A stretch of DNA of 34,072 nt from Paracoccaceae bacterium (lineage in GTDB: Bacteria; Pseudomonadota; Alphaproteobacteria; Rhodobacterales; Rhodobacteraceae). Below are positions 15,582-22,836 of the stretch, piece after piece. The notes below the pieces were generated by a model. The model was given only the letters and a program-made list of their open reading frames with translations. It was not told where the DNA came from and did not search any database. Numbering within the stretch: the first letter of the stretch is position 1; each line of letters opens with the position of its first letter. The position numbers and the translations under genes were made by a program. The DNA lies in the NCBI GenBank assembly GCA_013042605.1, contig JABDPT010000038.1, forward strand, positions 1-34,072, given 5' to 3'.

Positions 15582-17336
15582 CTAACGATGCCGGCAGATC
15601 ACGTCGATCAGCGCGGGCTTGCCGGATTTGACAACCTCTAGCCCCCGCTTCACCGCCGCAGCGATGTCTTCGGGCCTCTCGATCGGCCCCTCGGACCAGA
15701 CCCCCATACTTTTCGCCATAGCCGCGAAATCGGGTTCGGGACCGAACAGGTCCATCCCGATATGGGCCTTGTCCTCATCCGTACCGCGCAGCCGGGCCAT
15801 GCGGATCTGGTGGTGCCAGTCGTTGTAATAGGCGCGGTTGTTGTACATCACCATCAACAGCGGGATCTCGTGCTTCGCCGCTGTCCAAAGCGCGCCTGCG
15901 TCATACATCAGGTCGCCGTCCGGCTGGAACGTCACCACCACCTTGTCGCTTTTCTTGTGGGCCAGTGCGACGCCAAGCCCGATGCCGATCTGGGTCGAAG
16001 TACCAAGCCCCTTGCCGGGGTGCCTGTGGGGCGCGTCGAAATCCCAGAGCTTCCGCGTCCACTGTCTTAGCGTTCCGGCAGCCAGCACCCAATCCTCGTC
16101 ACGAATGACCGACCAGACCTCTTCGGCCAGCCGTGCGGGCGTCACAGGCGACGCGTCGCGGTCCGTCTTCGCCTCATCGGCCCAGCGCGCGAAGATCTCG
16201 TCATGGCGCGCCGCGATCTTCGTTTTGCGCGCGGCAATCCTTGCGGGCAGCGTATCATCCTCGGCGATCAGCCGTTCGGCGATTTCGACCATCTGCGGCA
16301 TCGCAAGACGCGGGTCGCCCAGCGCCGACAGCGACTTGGGCAGATACCGCCCGTAGTCGAGCGACCATGACCCGATCCCGGTTTCGTGGAACCCCACCTC
16401 CATCCAGATGCACTCGTCAGCCAGGTAAGAGGTCAGTTCCCGCGTGGTCGAGTTCAGCTTGGCCGTGGCCTTTTCCCAGTCCACCACATCCAGGGCGAGG
16501 ATCGCATCCGCCGACTTCAGGCTGTCGGTATCCATCGAAAGGGTCTGTGGGTGCCTGTTGGGGAAGCAGAGCGAAGAATTCACGTCCCACACCGCCACGC
16601 CAAGCGTTTCTGCCAGCCTCACAAGCTTGTCGAAATTGCCCGGGTGGCGGCCCGTGAACTCGGCCATGATCCACGGAGACTGGGCATAAAGAAGCTTGCG
16701 CACGATCGCTTCGAGCTTCTCCGGATCGGCGGCCATCGGGGCGGGCGCCTTCTCGATCTCGGGTCCCGGCACGAACACCTCGGTCTCGAGAGGCGTCTCC
16801 TGAAGCATGGCGTCGTAGCACAGGTATACGGGCCCCGCAGGTTCGGTCACCATCGCCGACCAGGCGCGCATGAAGCTGTCGGGCACGCCTTCGATGGCAT
16901 GGGGCTGATAGTCGAACTTGGTGAAGTTCCGCACCGCGTCACCTTGGCTTTGCGCCGTGTGGTGCCAGTCCGATCGGGGGCGCCGCTTCGATTCGTCCAT
17001 CGGCCCCGTCGCGCCCAGAATAAACACGGGCGCGCGGTCGGCGAAGGCGTAATAGATCGCCATCTGCCCATGCAGAAGGCCCACGAGATCATGCAGGATA
17101 CAGGCCATCGGCGTGCCGGTCGCCTTGGCATAGCCATGGGCGATCTGCACCGCTGTCTCTTCGTGCTGACAGACAAGCATCTTCGGATTATCGCCGCCGT
17201 AATTGACAAGGCTGTCATGCAGCCCCCGGAAGCTCGCGCCGGGATTGATCGCGATATATTCGACGTCATAGGCCTGTAGCAGATCGACGATCACGTCTGA
17301 TTGCCATTTCCGGTAACCTTCGGGCAGATCGCTCAT
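15582..17336 (-). CDS. Thiamine diphosphate-dependent enzyme, acetolactate-synthase-like (584 aa)
   Basis: The three-domain ThDP enzyme layout is visible. The N-terminal PYR domain has the activating Glu in CQHEETAVQIAHGYAKATG. The central domain comes next. The C-terminal PP domain has the ThDP motif GDG (in FQPDGDLMYDAGALW) ending with the NN pair in VMYNNRAYYND. The family decarboxylates 2-oxo acids or transfers the resulting two-carbon unit (benzoylformate decarboxylase, acetolactate synthase, sulfoacetaldehyde acetyltransferase types). The substrate is unclear. The ATG at 17336 with GGGAGA upstream is preferred; the longer frame lacks a better site. It is the last gene of the Rieske-oxygenase operon, 34 bp after the half-permease, so it may act on a 2-oxo acid product of that pathway. 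Confidence 0.88.
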   Translation of the reverse strand: MSDLPEGYRKWQSDVIVDLLQAYDVEYIAINPGASFRGLHDSLVNYGGDNPKMLVCQHEETAVQIAHGYAKATGTPMACILHDLVGLLHGQMAIYYAFADRAPVFILGATGPMDESKRRPRSDWHHTAQSQGDAVRNFTKFDYQPHAIEGVPDSFMRAWSAMVTEPAGPVYLCYDAMLQETPLETEVFVPGPEIEKAPAPMAADPEKLEAIVRKLLYAQSPWIMAEFTGRHPGNFDKLVRLAETLGVAVWDVNSSLCFPNRHPQTLSMDTDSLKSADAILALDVVDWEKATAKLNSTTRELTSYLADECIWMEVGFHETGIGSWSLDYGRYLPKSLSALGDPRLAMPQMVEIAERLIAEDDTLPARIAARKTKIAARHDEIFARWADEAKTDRDASPVTPARLAEEVWSVIRDEDWVLAAGTLRQWTRKLWDFDAPHRHPGKGLGTSTQIGIGLGVALAHKKSDKVVVTFQPDGDLMYDAGALWTAAKHEIPLLMVMYNNRAYYNDWHHQIRMARLRGTDEDKAHIGMDLFGPEPDFAAMAKSMGVWSEGPIERPEDIAAAVKRGLEVVKSGKPALIDVICRHR

Positions 17337-17370
17337 CGGGTGTCTCCCATGGATATCGCGGGCGCGGCGC

Positions 17371-17880
17371 TCACGTTGGTGTCGCCGTGCCATAGACCGT
17401 GATCAGCCCGACCAGAAACGCCATCAGCCCGGCAAGGAACGGCACAATCGCCGCCGAGACGACGCGCAGGCGCAGAAAGGACGGGCCGAGCAGCGGCAGT
17501 TCATAGATTATGATCCGGTGCGCGGCGAAGATGCTCCACGAGGTCACGAAGGTGACAAGCGCCGCAGTCGAGGCCCCCGATTTCGCAAACACGGCGGCAA
17601 TCGCAAAGGTTATGACGGGGCCAGCGGGCACAAGCAGCCCGACGGCGGCGGCCAGTGGAATGGCCATGATCCCCGCCTCGTCCCCCAGAAGCCGCGCAAT
17701 CGCCTCTTTCGGCAGAAGCTGGGCGATGAACCCGGCCGCCACCAGCGCACAAAGCATGCGCGGCACCAGCATGGCGAACTGCTCAATGAAGCGTTTGACG
17801 ACCGGCCCGAAATCCTCGCCCCGGCGCAGCGCAATGCCCAGAAGCACCACCAGAAGAGCGAGAAGCACGAAAAAGCCCAT
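17371..17880 (-). CDS. Half-size permease B (PF03773-like, 169 aa)
   Basis: A polytopic membrane protein of about five segments. Signature stretches are LLVPAGPVITFAIAAVFAKSG and FVTSWSIFAAHRIIIYELPLLG, as in predicted permeases of the YraQ/ArsP_1 group (PF03773). Those proteins are usually about 300 residues with an internal duplication; this one is half that length. The gene just upstream encodes a second, related half, so the two probably form one heteromeric carrier. GGGAGGT precedes the ATG at 17880, one base after the previous stop. The transported species is unknown; the neighbours (Ni/Co transporter, His-tail protein) suggest a metal or a metal-linked solute, which is inference. Confidence 0.75.
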   Translation of the reverse strand: MGFFVLLALLVVLLGIALRRGEDFGPVVKRFIEQFAMLVPRMLCALVAAGFIAQLLPKEAIARLLGDEAGIMAIPLAAAVGLLVPAGPVITFAIAAVFAKSGASTAALVTFVTSWSIFAAHRIIIYELPLLGPSFLRLRVVSAAIVPFLAGLMAFLVGLITVYGTATPT

Positions 17881-17881
17881 C

Positions 17882-18487
17882 TCAGACCTCCCGCTTCCTG
17901 TCCTCGGGGTCGTTGACCCGAAGCTCCATCGGCAACCTGCGCGCAATCATGCCTGCGAGCACTGGCAGCGGAAGACTGACCATGAAGCGCAGCAGCGCGA
18001 ATTCCTCGCCCATGAACGGAACGTCCCAGATCAGGATGCGCTGCATCCCAAGCGTGGCCCACGCCGTGATATAGGCGATCAACGCGCCCCGATCCGCCCC
18101 CGACACCGCCAGCACCGCCAGAAGCGAATAGGCCGACGACGGCCCCCCCGGCGTGACGGTTCCGGCCATCGTTGCAATCACGAGGCCCCGGATGCCGGAG
18201 TCCTTGCCGACCAGTCCCGCCATCTTGTCCCGTGGAAGAAGCACCCAGATCAGCGCTGCGATTGACAGCGCCACCAGGACCCGAGGCACAAGCCCGATAA
18301 GTATCTCGATATCTTCGCGAAACGCGACCCGGACCACATCCGCCCCCAGCAACGCCCAGCAGATGACGCCCAAAACCACCGCAGCGGCCAGAAACGCCCA
18401 AAAACTTCTGCCGAAGGCGACCTCGAGAAGGCCGGCCCGCCATTCGGGATCGGAAAGATACCCGAAGTTTTGCGATCGGCTTCGCAC
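17882..18487 (-). CDS. Half-size permease A (PF03773-like, about 201 aa)
   Basis: A membrane protein with an N-terminal polar segment (near FGYLSDPEWRAG) and then about five hydrophobic stretches. TPGGPSSAYSLLAVLAVSGAD and ITAWATLGMQRILIWDVPFMG align by eye with the corresponding parts of half-permease B. It is a paralogous half of a PF03773-type permease. The start is uncertain: I use GTG 18487, eight bases after the upstream stop. A longer ATG frame would only read through the histidine codons of the neighbouring gene in another frame. It probably pairs with half-permease B. Confidence 0.72.
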   Translation of the reverse strand: MRSRSQNFGYLSDPEWRAGLLEVAFGRSFWAFLAAAVVLGVICWALLGADVVRVAFREDIEILIGLVPRVLVALSIAALIWVLLPRDKMAGLVGKDSGIRGLVIATMAGTVTPGGPSSAYSLLAVLAVSGADRGALIAYITAWATLGMQRILIWDVPFMGEEFALLRFMVSLPLPVLAGMIARRLPMELRVNDPEDRKREV

Positions 18488-18494
18488 CTGCCCG

Positions 18495-18905
18495 TCAGTG
18501 GTGATGATGGTGGTCGTGGTGGTGGTGGTCCGAGGCGGCCTCGGCCATCTGCCGCGCTTCGGCATGACCTGCCGTCGCGGACTCGATCAGCGCGCGATAA
18601 AGATCGGCCTCCGCCGGAAGCTGGCCGGCAAGAAAGCCCGCCACCCGCGCCAGCGCGATGGCCTGCGCGGCCAGCGCATCCACCGTTTCGTCCTCTTCAG
18701 CTCGGCCAATATCCGAAAGCGCCCGCGACAGCGCGTCCCGGAACAGGTGTTCCATATAGGCCGCGCGCCCCTCGGCTTCGGCTAGGCCGGTCGGCCCTGG
18801 TCCCTCGGCGCCCGGCTCCGGCAGGCCGAGCGTTTTCGCCACGACCCGCGCCCGGTCCATCAGTTCCTGCCCGATCAGTACCTGTTCGTCGATTTCGCCG
18901 CACAT
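18495..18905 (-). CDS. Small helical protein with histidine tail (136 aa)
   Basis: I do not recognise a family. The protein is predicted to be largely helical and is rich in Ala, Leu and Glu. It ends in a metal-binding tail, DHHHHDHHHHH, directly before the stop. No signal peptide or membrane segment is present, so it is probably cytosolic. Such tails bind Ni, Co, Zn or Cu and are common in nickel chaperones and storage proteins such as HypB or UreE. The gene lies 15 bp after a NiCoT-like transporter and just before two half-permeases in the Rieske-oxygenase operon. A role as metal chaperone or buffer is the simplest inference. ATG 18905 follows AAGGAG with seven-base spacing; GTG 18908 is an alternative. 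Confidence 0.8.
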   Translation of the reverse strand: MCGEIDEQVLIGQELMDRARVVAKTLGLPEPGAEGPGPTGLAEAEGRAAYMEHLFRDALSRALSDIGRAEEDETVDALAAQAIALARVAGFLAGQLPAEADLYRALIESATAGHAEARQMAEAASDHHHHDHHHHH

Positions 18906-18920
18906 CACGCCGCTCCTTCC

Positions 18921-19709
18921 CTAAAGCCAAAGCCCGCTATAGCTCTCGACTGCCACGCCCGTCCCGACGACGACCGCCAGGCATCCGATGGTCACCGCGA
19001 GCGAGGTGCGCATCCATCGCGCGCCCCGATTGATATAGGCCAGCGGATAGCTCGCCACGGCCGTCAAAAGCGTCATGCCAATGAGCGAGCCAAGGCCGAA
19101 GACCGCGAAGGCCAGAAGCGCCTCGATGGTGTTGTCGGCGCTTGCCACGATCAGCACCAGCAACCCGGCCGATCCCGCCGCGCCATGAACCAGCCCCACG
19201 CCCAGCGTCGGCAGCAGCGCCCGCACTTCGTGGCGATGCGCATGGGGCGAGCGTTGATGCGCCCCCTCGCCCTTGTGGGAATGGGCATGGATATGGCGCA
19301 CCCCGTCATGCTCGTGCACATGGATGTGGATGCGCTCGCACCAGAGCGTCCAGAAGACCTTCAGCCCAAGTGCTGCGATCATCAGGCCGACGACAAATTC
19401 CAGCGCCGCACCCAGCCGGTCGGAAATCGTGAGGCCCAGCAACAGCACGGTCGAGCAGATTGCGAACAGCGCCAGCGTATGTCCCAGCCCCCAGACGGCG
19501 CCACGGGCCACGATGCTCCGACGACGACCGCCCTGCCCCACAAGTGCGCCCACCGCGGCCACATGGTCGGCATCAAGCGCATGGGCCATGCCCACGGCAA
19601 ATCCGAGAACCAGAAACGGCCAGGCGCTGTGATGATCAAGCGCGCCTCCGCCATGGGCGAGCGCCGGTCCCGCCACGGCCAGAAACGCAAGGGGGACCAG
19701 CCACCTCAT
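18921..19709 (-). CDS. Nickel/cobalt transporter-like protein (NiCoT/HupE-UreH-like, 262 aa)
   Basis: An integral membrane protein with the metal-transport signature GMAHALDADHVAAVGALVG, close to the H-x4-DH motif of NiCoT permeases. A second motif, GLGHTLALFAI, follows. A long histidine-rich loop in the middle of the protein (RIHIHVHEHDGVRHIHAHSH, then more His) is followed by GLVHGAAGSAGLLVLI. The N-terminus is signal-like (MRWLVPLAFLAVAGPALAHG), so it may start with a cleaved or membrane-anchoring segment. It probably carries Ni or Co; direction is not certain because RcnA-type exporters share similar loops. The start ATG at 19709 overlaps the upstream stop (ATGA). A metal transporter inside a Rieske-oxygenase operon is unusual. 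Confidence 0.85.
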   Translation of the reverse strand: MRWLVPLAFLAVAGPALAHGGGALDHHSAWPFLVLGFAVGMAHALDADHVAAVGALVGQGGRRRSIVARGAVWGLGHTLALFAICSTVLLLGLTISDRLGAALEFVVGLMIAALGLKVFWTLWCERIHIHVHEHDGVRHIHAHSHKGEGAHQRSPHAHRHEVRALLPTLGVGLVHGAAGSAGLLVLIVASADNTIEALLAFAVFGLGSLIGMTLLTAVASYPLAYINRGARWMRTSLAVTIGCLAVVVGTGVAVESYSGLWL

Positions 19710-20290
19710 GCCCGCAGCGCCGTCAGCATCGCGGGGATGTAGTCGCCGTCCCGTGCCACCACGAGCACGCGTGTGAAAGCGCGGATCGAGTTGACGACCC
19801 GGTCCAGCGCCGCCTCGGACTTGCCCTCGGCAAGCACCAGACCCGCGCACATGATGTTAAGCCCGAAACATTCCCGTGCGATCACCTCGGCCGCGCCCGC
19901 ACTGCGCCCTTCGCCTGCGATCAGCACCACAAGATCGGCCCCGTCGAGTTCCGCGGCAAGGTTCGCGGCGGACCCGTCGGGATGCGAAAGCGGCAGGCTC
20001 GCGGCCGGGGTCTTGCCCGGGTCAACGTCGCCAGTGGATGACAACGCCAGGAAATGTGCATCGTTCCAAGGGTCTTCGGTGATCTGATACATGGCTTCGG
20101 CCGCCGTGGCATCAAGCGCCACGATCCGCGACGTGCGCGTTCTCGAGTTCGGATAGGGAACACGGAAACGCGCCTCGGCGGCAGTGGCCGCCCGCGCGCA
20201 GCTCGACAGCATGGTCGGATGATCGACCGGCCCCCGTCCCTCGCGCGTGGCGTTGTCCGCCTCGAACATATCGTCGGAATCGTGCGGCAT
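19706..20290 (-). CDS. Uncharacterised protein with FtsZ/tubulin-like pattern (194 aa)
   Basis: I do not recognise a close family. The first 45 residues are polar. After that, the succession RIVALD, a helix (ATAAEAMYQITED), HFLALSSTGDVD, then DGADLVVLIAGEGRSAGAAE and a later LNIMCAGLVLAE... RVLVVARDGDYI follows the order of strands in the FtsZ/tubulin GTPase domain. There, an N-terminal strand, a FIAINTD-type strand and the GGGTGTG-containing ADMVF segment come in the same sequence. The glycine-rich GTP loop itself is not intact. It may be a degenerate Rossmann-like or FtsZ-like protein. It lies 4 bp after the Rieske subunit and overlaps the metal transporter gene (ATGA), so it is tightly coupled to both. 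Function unknown. Confidence 0.7.
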   Translation of the reverse strand: MPHDSDDMFEADNATREGRGPVDHPTMLSSCARAATAAEARFRVPYPNSRTRTSRIVALDATAAEAMYQITEDPWNDAHFLALSSTGDVDPGKTPAASLPLSHPDGSAANLAAELDGADLVVLIAGEGRSAGAAEVIARECFGLNIMCAGLVLAEGKSEAALDRVVNSIRAFTRVLVVARDGDYIPAMLTALRA

Positions 20291-20294
20291 CGCC

Positions 20295-21581
20295 TCAGAC
20301 CGACGTCTGCTTGACGCCGGGCCGCGCCGTCAGATCATCCTTCATCGCCTCTTTGAACGCCTCGTCGGGCGGCAGAACCTTCGCCGCCGAGCGCACCATC
20401 TGGTGTTCGGGGTCGCGTCCCGGCGGAAGCGCGCCCTTGTCACGCAGCGCGACGCAGGCCTTGCGCAACCGATGCCGCGCCATGATGATCCCGTTGTCGG
20501 TCGAGACGAGATTTTCCTTCGTCCTGTCGATGATCGGGCCCATGCTTTCCTGAAGGCTCGCATCCTGCATCGCGATGCCCCAGACGCCGGAATAGGTTTC
20601 GCCGCGCTTCTGGGCCTCGCGGTCCATCAGATAGTCGTTATCCTTGTTCTGAAGCGGGCGGAACGTGCCGGGCACGTATTTGTTGTGCACCCCGTAGCCG
20701 TCCATCATCGCCTGCCGTTCTTCGGGTGTCAGCGCCCGCACGGGGTGATAGTCGAACGACCACGCCCAGCAATTCTCGTCATCGATCGGAATCCAGAAAT
20801 GCCCGTGCATCGGGTGGTCGCCGCGCGGCGGGACCATCGTGAAGGACGGCATGATCCAGGGCGTGATCCGCCAGTAATAGTGCCCCTCTTCGGCCATCCG
20901 GCGCGCGCCGATATGCAGCCCGCCGTCGCTTTCGACCACTTCGAAGACCGGTTTCTTGTCCTGCTGGTTGTACTGGTTGCCCTTGGCCCCCTTGAACAGC
21001 GGGTCGGAATTCAGCGCCCCGGAATGCAGGAACGACACGTGGCTGGAATCGATTCCGCCTTCCATCGCCTGAAGCCAGTTGCATTCCTGCCAGCGCTTCG
21101 AGGTATAGGTCTGCTCGGGCGGGACGGTGGCGAATTCCCAGGCGGGTTCCGGCGGCCGGTTTACCTTGTCGCCCATATGGGTCCAAAGCACATCGCCGAT
21201 CTTGATCAACGGATAGGCGCGAAGCTTGATCTTCTCGCAAAAGCCGGATTCCTCGGGCTCGGACGGCACTTCGATGCACTGTCCGGTATAGTCGTATTTC
21301 CAGCCATGATAGGGGCACCGCAGTCCGCCCTCTTCATTGCGCCCGAACCACAGCGACACGCCGCGATGCGCGCAAAACTCGTCCATCAGGCCATACCGAC
21401 CCTTGCTGTCACGGAAGGCGATCAGCCGCTCGCCCAGAAGCTTCACCCGCACCGGCGGACAGTCATCCTCGGGCAGTTCCCGCGCCAGAAGCGCCGGGAT
21501 CCAGTATTGCCGGAACATTTCGCCCATGGGCGTATCGGCGTCGGTCTGGGTCAGAAGATCGTTGATTTCCTTTTTGAGCAT
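20295..21581 (-). CDS. Rieske non-heme iron oxygenase, alpha subunit (phthalate-dioxygenase-like, 428 aa)
   Basis: The N-terminal Rieske [2Fe-2S] domain has C70-x-H72, sixteen residues, then C89-x2-H92. The catalytic domain has the mononuclear iron site in ECNWLQAMEGGIDSSHVSFLHSG, with the Asp bridge and two His. Length and the N-terminal SLWFGRNEEGGLRCPYHGWK place it in the alpha-only oxygenase group that includes phthalate 4,5-dioxygenase and phenoxybenzoate dioxygenase. It inserts oxygen into an aromatic ring or demethylates an aryl ether. No beta subunit is in the window. The reductase is probably the gene at 25465. A GGAGGAGGA site precedes ATG 21581, and it lies 15 bp after the bicupin stop. 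The true substrate is unknown. Confidence 0.93.
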   Translation of the reverse strand: MLKKEINDLLTQTDADTPMGEMFRQYWIPALLARELPEDDCPPVRVKLLGERLIAFRDSKGRYGLMDEFCAHRGVSLWFGRNEEGGLRCPYHGWKYDYTGQCIEVPSEPEESGFCEKIKLRAYPLIKIGDVLWTHMGDKVNRPPEPAWEFATVPPEQTYTSKRWQECNWLQAMEGGIDSSHVSFLHSGALNSDPLFKGAKGNQYNQQDKKPVFEVVESDGGLHIGARRMAEEGHYYWRITPWIMPSFTMVPPRGDHPMHGHFWIPIDDENCWAWSFDYHPVRALTPEERQAMMDGYGVHNKYVPGTFRPLQNKDNDYLMDREAQKRGETYSGVWGIAMQDASLQESMGPIIDRTKENLVSTDNGIIMARHRLRKACVALRDKGALPPGRDPEHQMVRSAAKVLPPDEAFKEAMKDDLTARPGVKQTSV

Positions 21582-21596
21582 CGGCTGTCCTCCTCC

Positions 21597-22724
21597 TCAG
21601 GCCGCTGCGCCGGGTTTCGGCGGCAGGTCGGCCTTCTCAGCCTCGTAGGCCCGGTCCATCTTCGAGGCGAGCCCGTTTTCAGCCAGCGCGTTCTCGAACA
21701 TCGAGCGCACTTCGGTGGTTTCATCGGCATAGTCGATCTGGTCGCCGCCGATGCGGGTCGAGATCCACGCCTTAGGCACGCCCTGCTCGTTGCGGATCGC
21801 GACGCCTTCGTACTTGAACGCCAGGTATCGCGCCGGCGTCGTGCCGGTATTGAAATGCTGGTGCCACCACATGTTCGGCGGCACAACCATTGCGCCGGGC
21901 TTCCAGTCATAGCGCTTGGGCTCGGCCCCCTCGGGCCACATCAGTGAATACCCGTCGCCCGACAGGATGATCACATGGGCGCCGGGCCCGTGGCGGTGGC
22001 ACTTTTTGTAGGTGCCGACCGGAAACTGGCTGATATGACTGTTGAGCGAGGATTTGGCGAGCTGGAAACGGATATGCCCGCCGCCTGCGCCACGTTCGCC
22101 GGCCTCGATCAGCGGCAAGTTCACGGCATCGTGGACAAAGTTGGTCTCAAGCATCAGGCCGTTCTGCTTGCCGCTTTCCGCGAAATAATCCGGCTCGCCA
22201 GAAAAGCGCCCCGCGAAGTCGTGAGTGGTGCCGAAAATGAAATCCGCGTCTTCGAAGACGTTGAAGATCGGCGGCATGTTGGTGACCGCGACATAGCGTG
22301 CGGGCTTGTCTCCCTGCCCGTTGAAATGCTGATGGTGGGCATTGAGCGGGATCCCGAAGATCGACCCCGGCCCCCATTCAAAGCTCACCCGGTTCCCCGC
22401 GTCATCCCAAACCACCGTCGACCCGCGCCCCGACAGGATCAGCACGGTCTCTTCGAAAAGCTGGCGATGCGGCGCCAGCTCGCCCCCGGCCGGGATCTCC
22501 ATCACATAGCAGTCATTCGTCGTCCGCGACGCGTCATGGTTCAGGAATACCGCATTGCCGCCGCGGCGGGCCCAGGGCTTCAGTTCGATCTCATGCAGGG
22601 ACGGCACGTAATTGCCATTGACGATCTCAAGACCCTCACCGACGATGAACCGCGTGTACGGGGTTTCCTTTTCGGTTTTGAATTTCGCGGCAAGCTGATC
22701 AGAGACGACGGCGCGGGTGTTCAT
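21597..22724 (-). CDS. Bicupin, gentisate-dioxygenase-like layout (375 aa)
   Basis: Two cupin barrels in one chain. In the first, motif 1 is LAPHRQLFEETVLILSGRG (one His and Glu) and motif 2 is GSIFGIPLNAHHQHFN. In the second, motif 1 is KKCHRHGPGAHVIILSGDG (two His, with His at the Glu position) and motif 2 is GAMVVPPNMWWHQHFN. Bicupins include gentisate 1,2-dioxygenase, salicylate dioxygenase and oxalate decarboxylase; I cannot assign one. It is the first gene of the operon whose promoter lies at 22777-22805, followed by the Rieske oxygenase. GGGAGGA precedes ATG 22724; a longer frame to 22781 would run into the promoter. It could be a ring-cleaving dioxygenase acting after the Rieske step; that is inference. 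Confidence 0.85.
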   Translation of the reverse strand: MNTRAVVSDQLAAKFKTEKETPYTRFIVGEGLEIVNGNYVPSLHEIELKPWARRGGNAVFLNHDASRTTNDCYVMEIPAGGELAPHRQLFEETVLILSGRGSTVVWDDAGNRVSFEWGPGSIFGIPLNAHHQHFNGQGDKPARYVAVTNMPPIFNVFEDADFIFGTTHDFAGRFSGEPDYFAESGKQNGLMLETNFVHDAVNLPLIEAGERGAGGGHIRFQLAKSSLNSHISQFPVGTYKKCHRHGPGAHVIILSGDGYSLMWPEGAEPKRYDWKPGAMVVPPNMWWHQHFNTGTTPARYLAFKYEGVAIRNEQGVPKAWISTRIGGDQIDYADETTEVRSMFENALAENGLASKMDRAYEAEKADLPPKPGAAA

Positions 22725-22776
22725 GAATGTCCTCCCAACGGCAGCATTCGACGGCTGCACCTTTGACGTTGCCGCG

Positions 22777-22805
22777 AGCATACGATCCGGCTAGTGTTGC
22801 GTCAA
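22777..22805 (-). promoter_or_regulatory. Sigma-70-type promoter of the bicupin/Rieske operon
   Basis: On the minus strand, TTGACG (22805-22800), a 17-bp spacer, then TATGCT (22782-22777). Transcription would start near 22769, giving a leader of about 45 bases to the ATG at 22724. Operator site 3 lies just upstream of the -35 box, centred 18 bp from its first base. Confidence 0.65.
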
Positions 22806-22814
22806 TGGACCGCC

Positions 22815-22831
22815 GGTCCGCATAGAGGAAC
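22815..22831. promoter_or_regulatory. Candidate IclR-family operator, site 3
   Basis: Reads GGTCCGC-ATA-GAGGAAC. It lies between divergent operons, upstream of the -35 box on the bicupin side, where an activator would bind. On the other side it overlaps the ribosome site (GAGGA) of the EutA-like gene. Confidence 0.62.
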
Positions 22832-22836
22832 GACCC

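Noticed and set aside
18495-18530. A run of GTG/ATG-like triplets suggesting a CRISPR or simple repeat
   Set aside because: On the minus strand it codes the histidine tail of the 136-residue protein; no spacer structure is present. No CRISPR array was found anywhere in the window.
20247-21947. A 566-codon open frame on the plus strand
   Set aside because: Antisense to the Rieske subunit and the bicupin, with no motif; explained by codon bias on the opposite strand.
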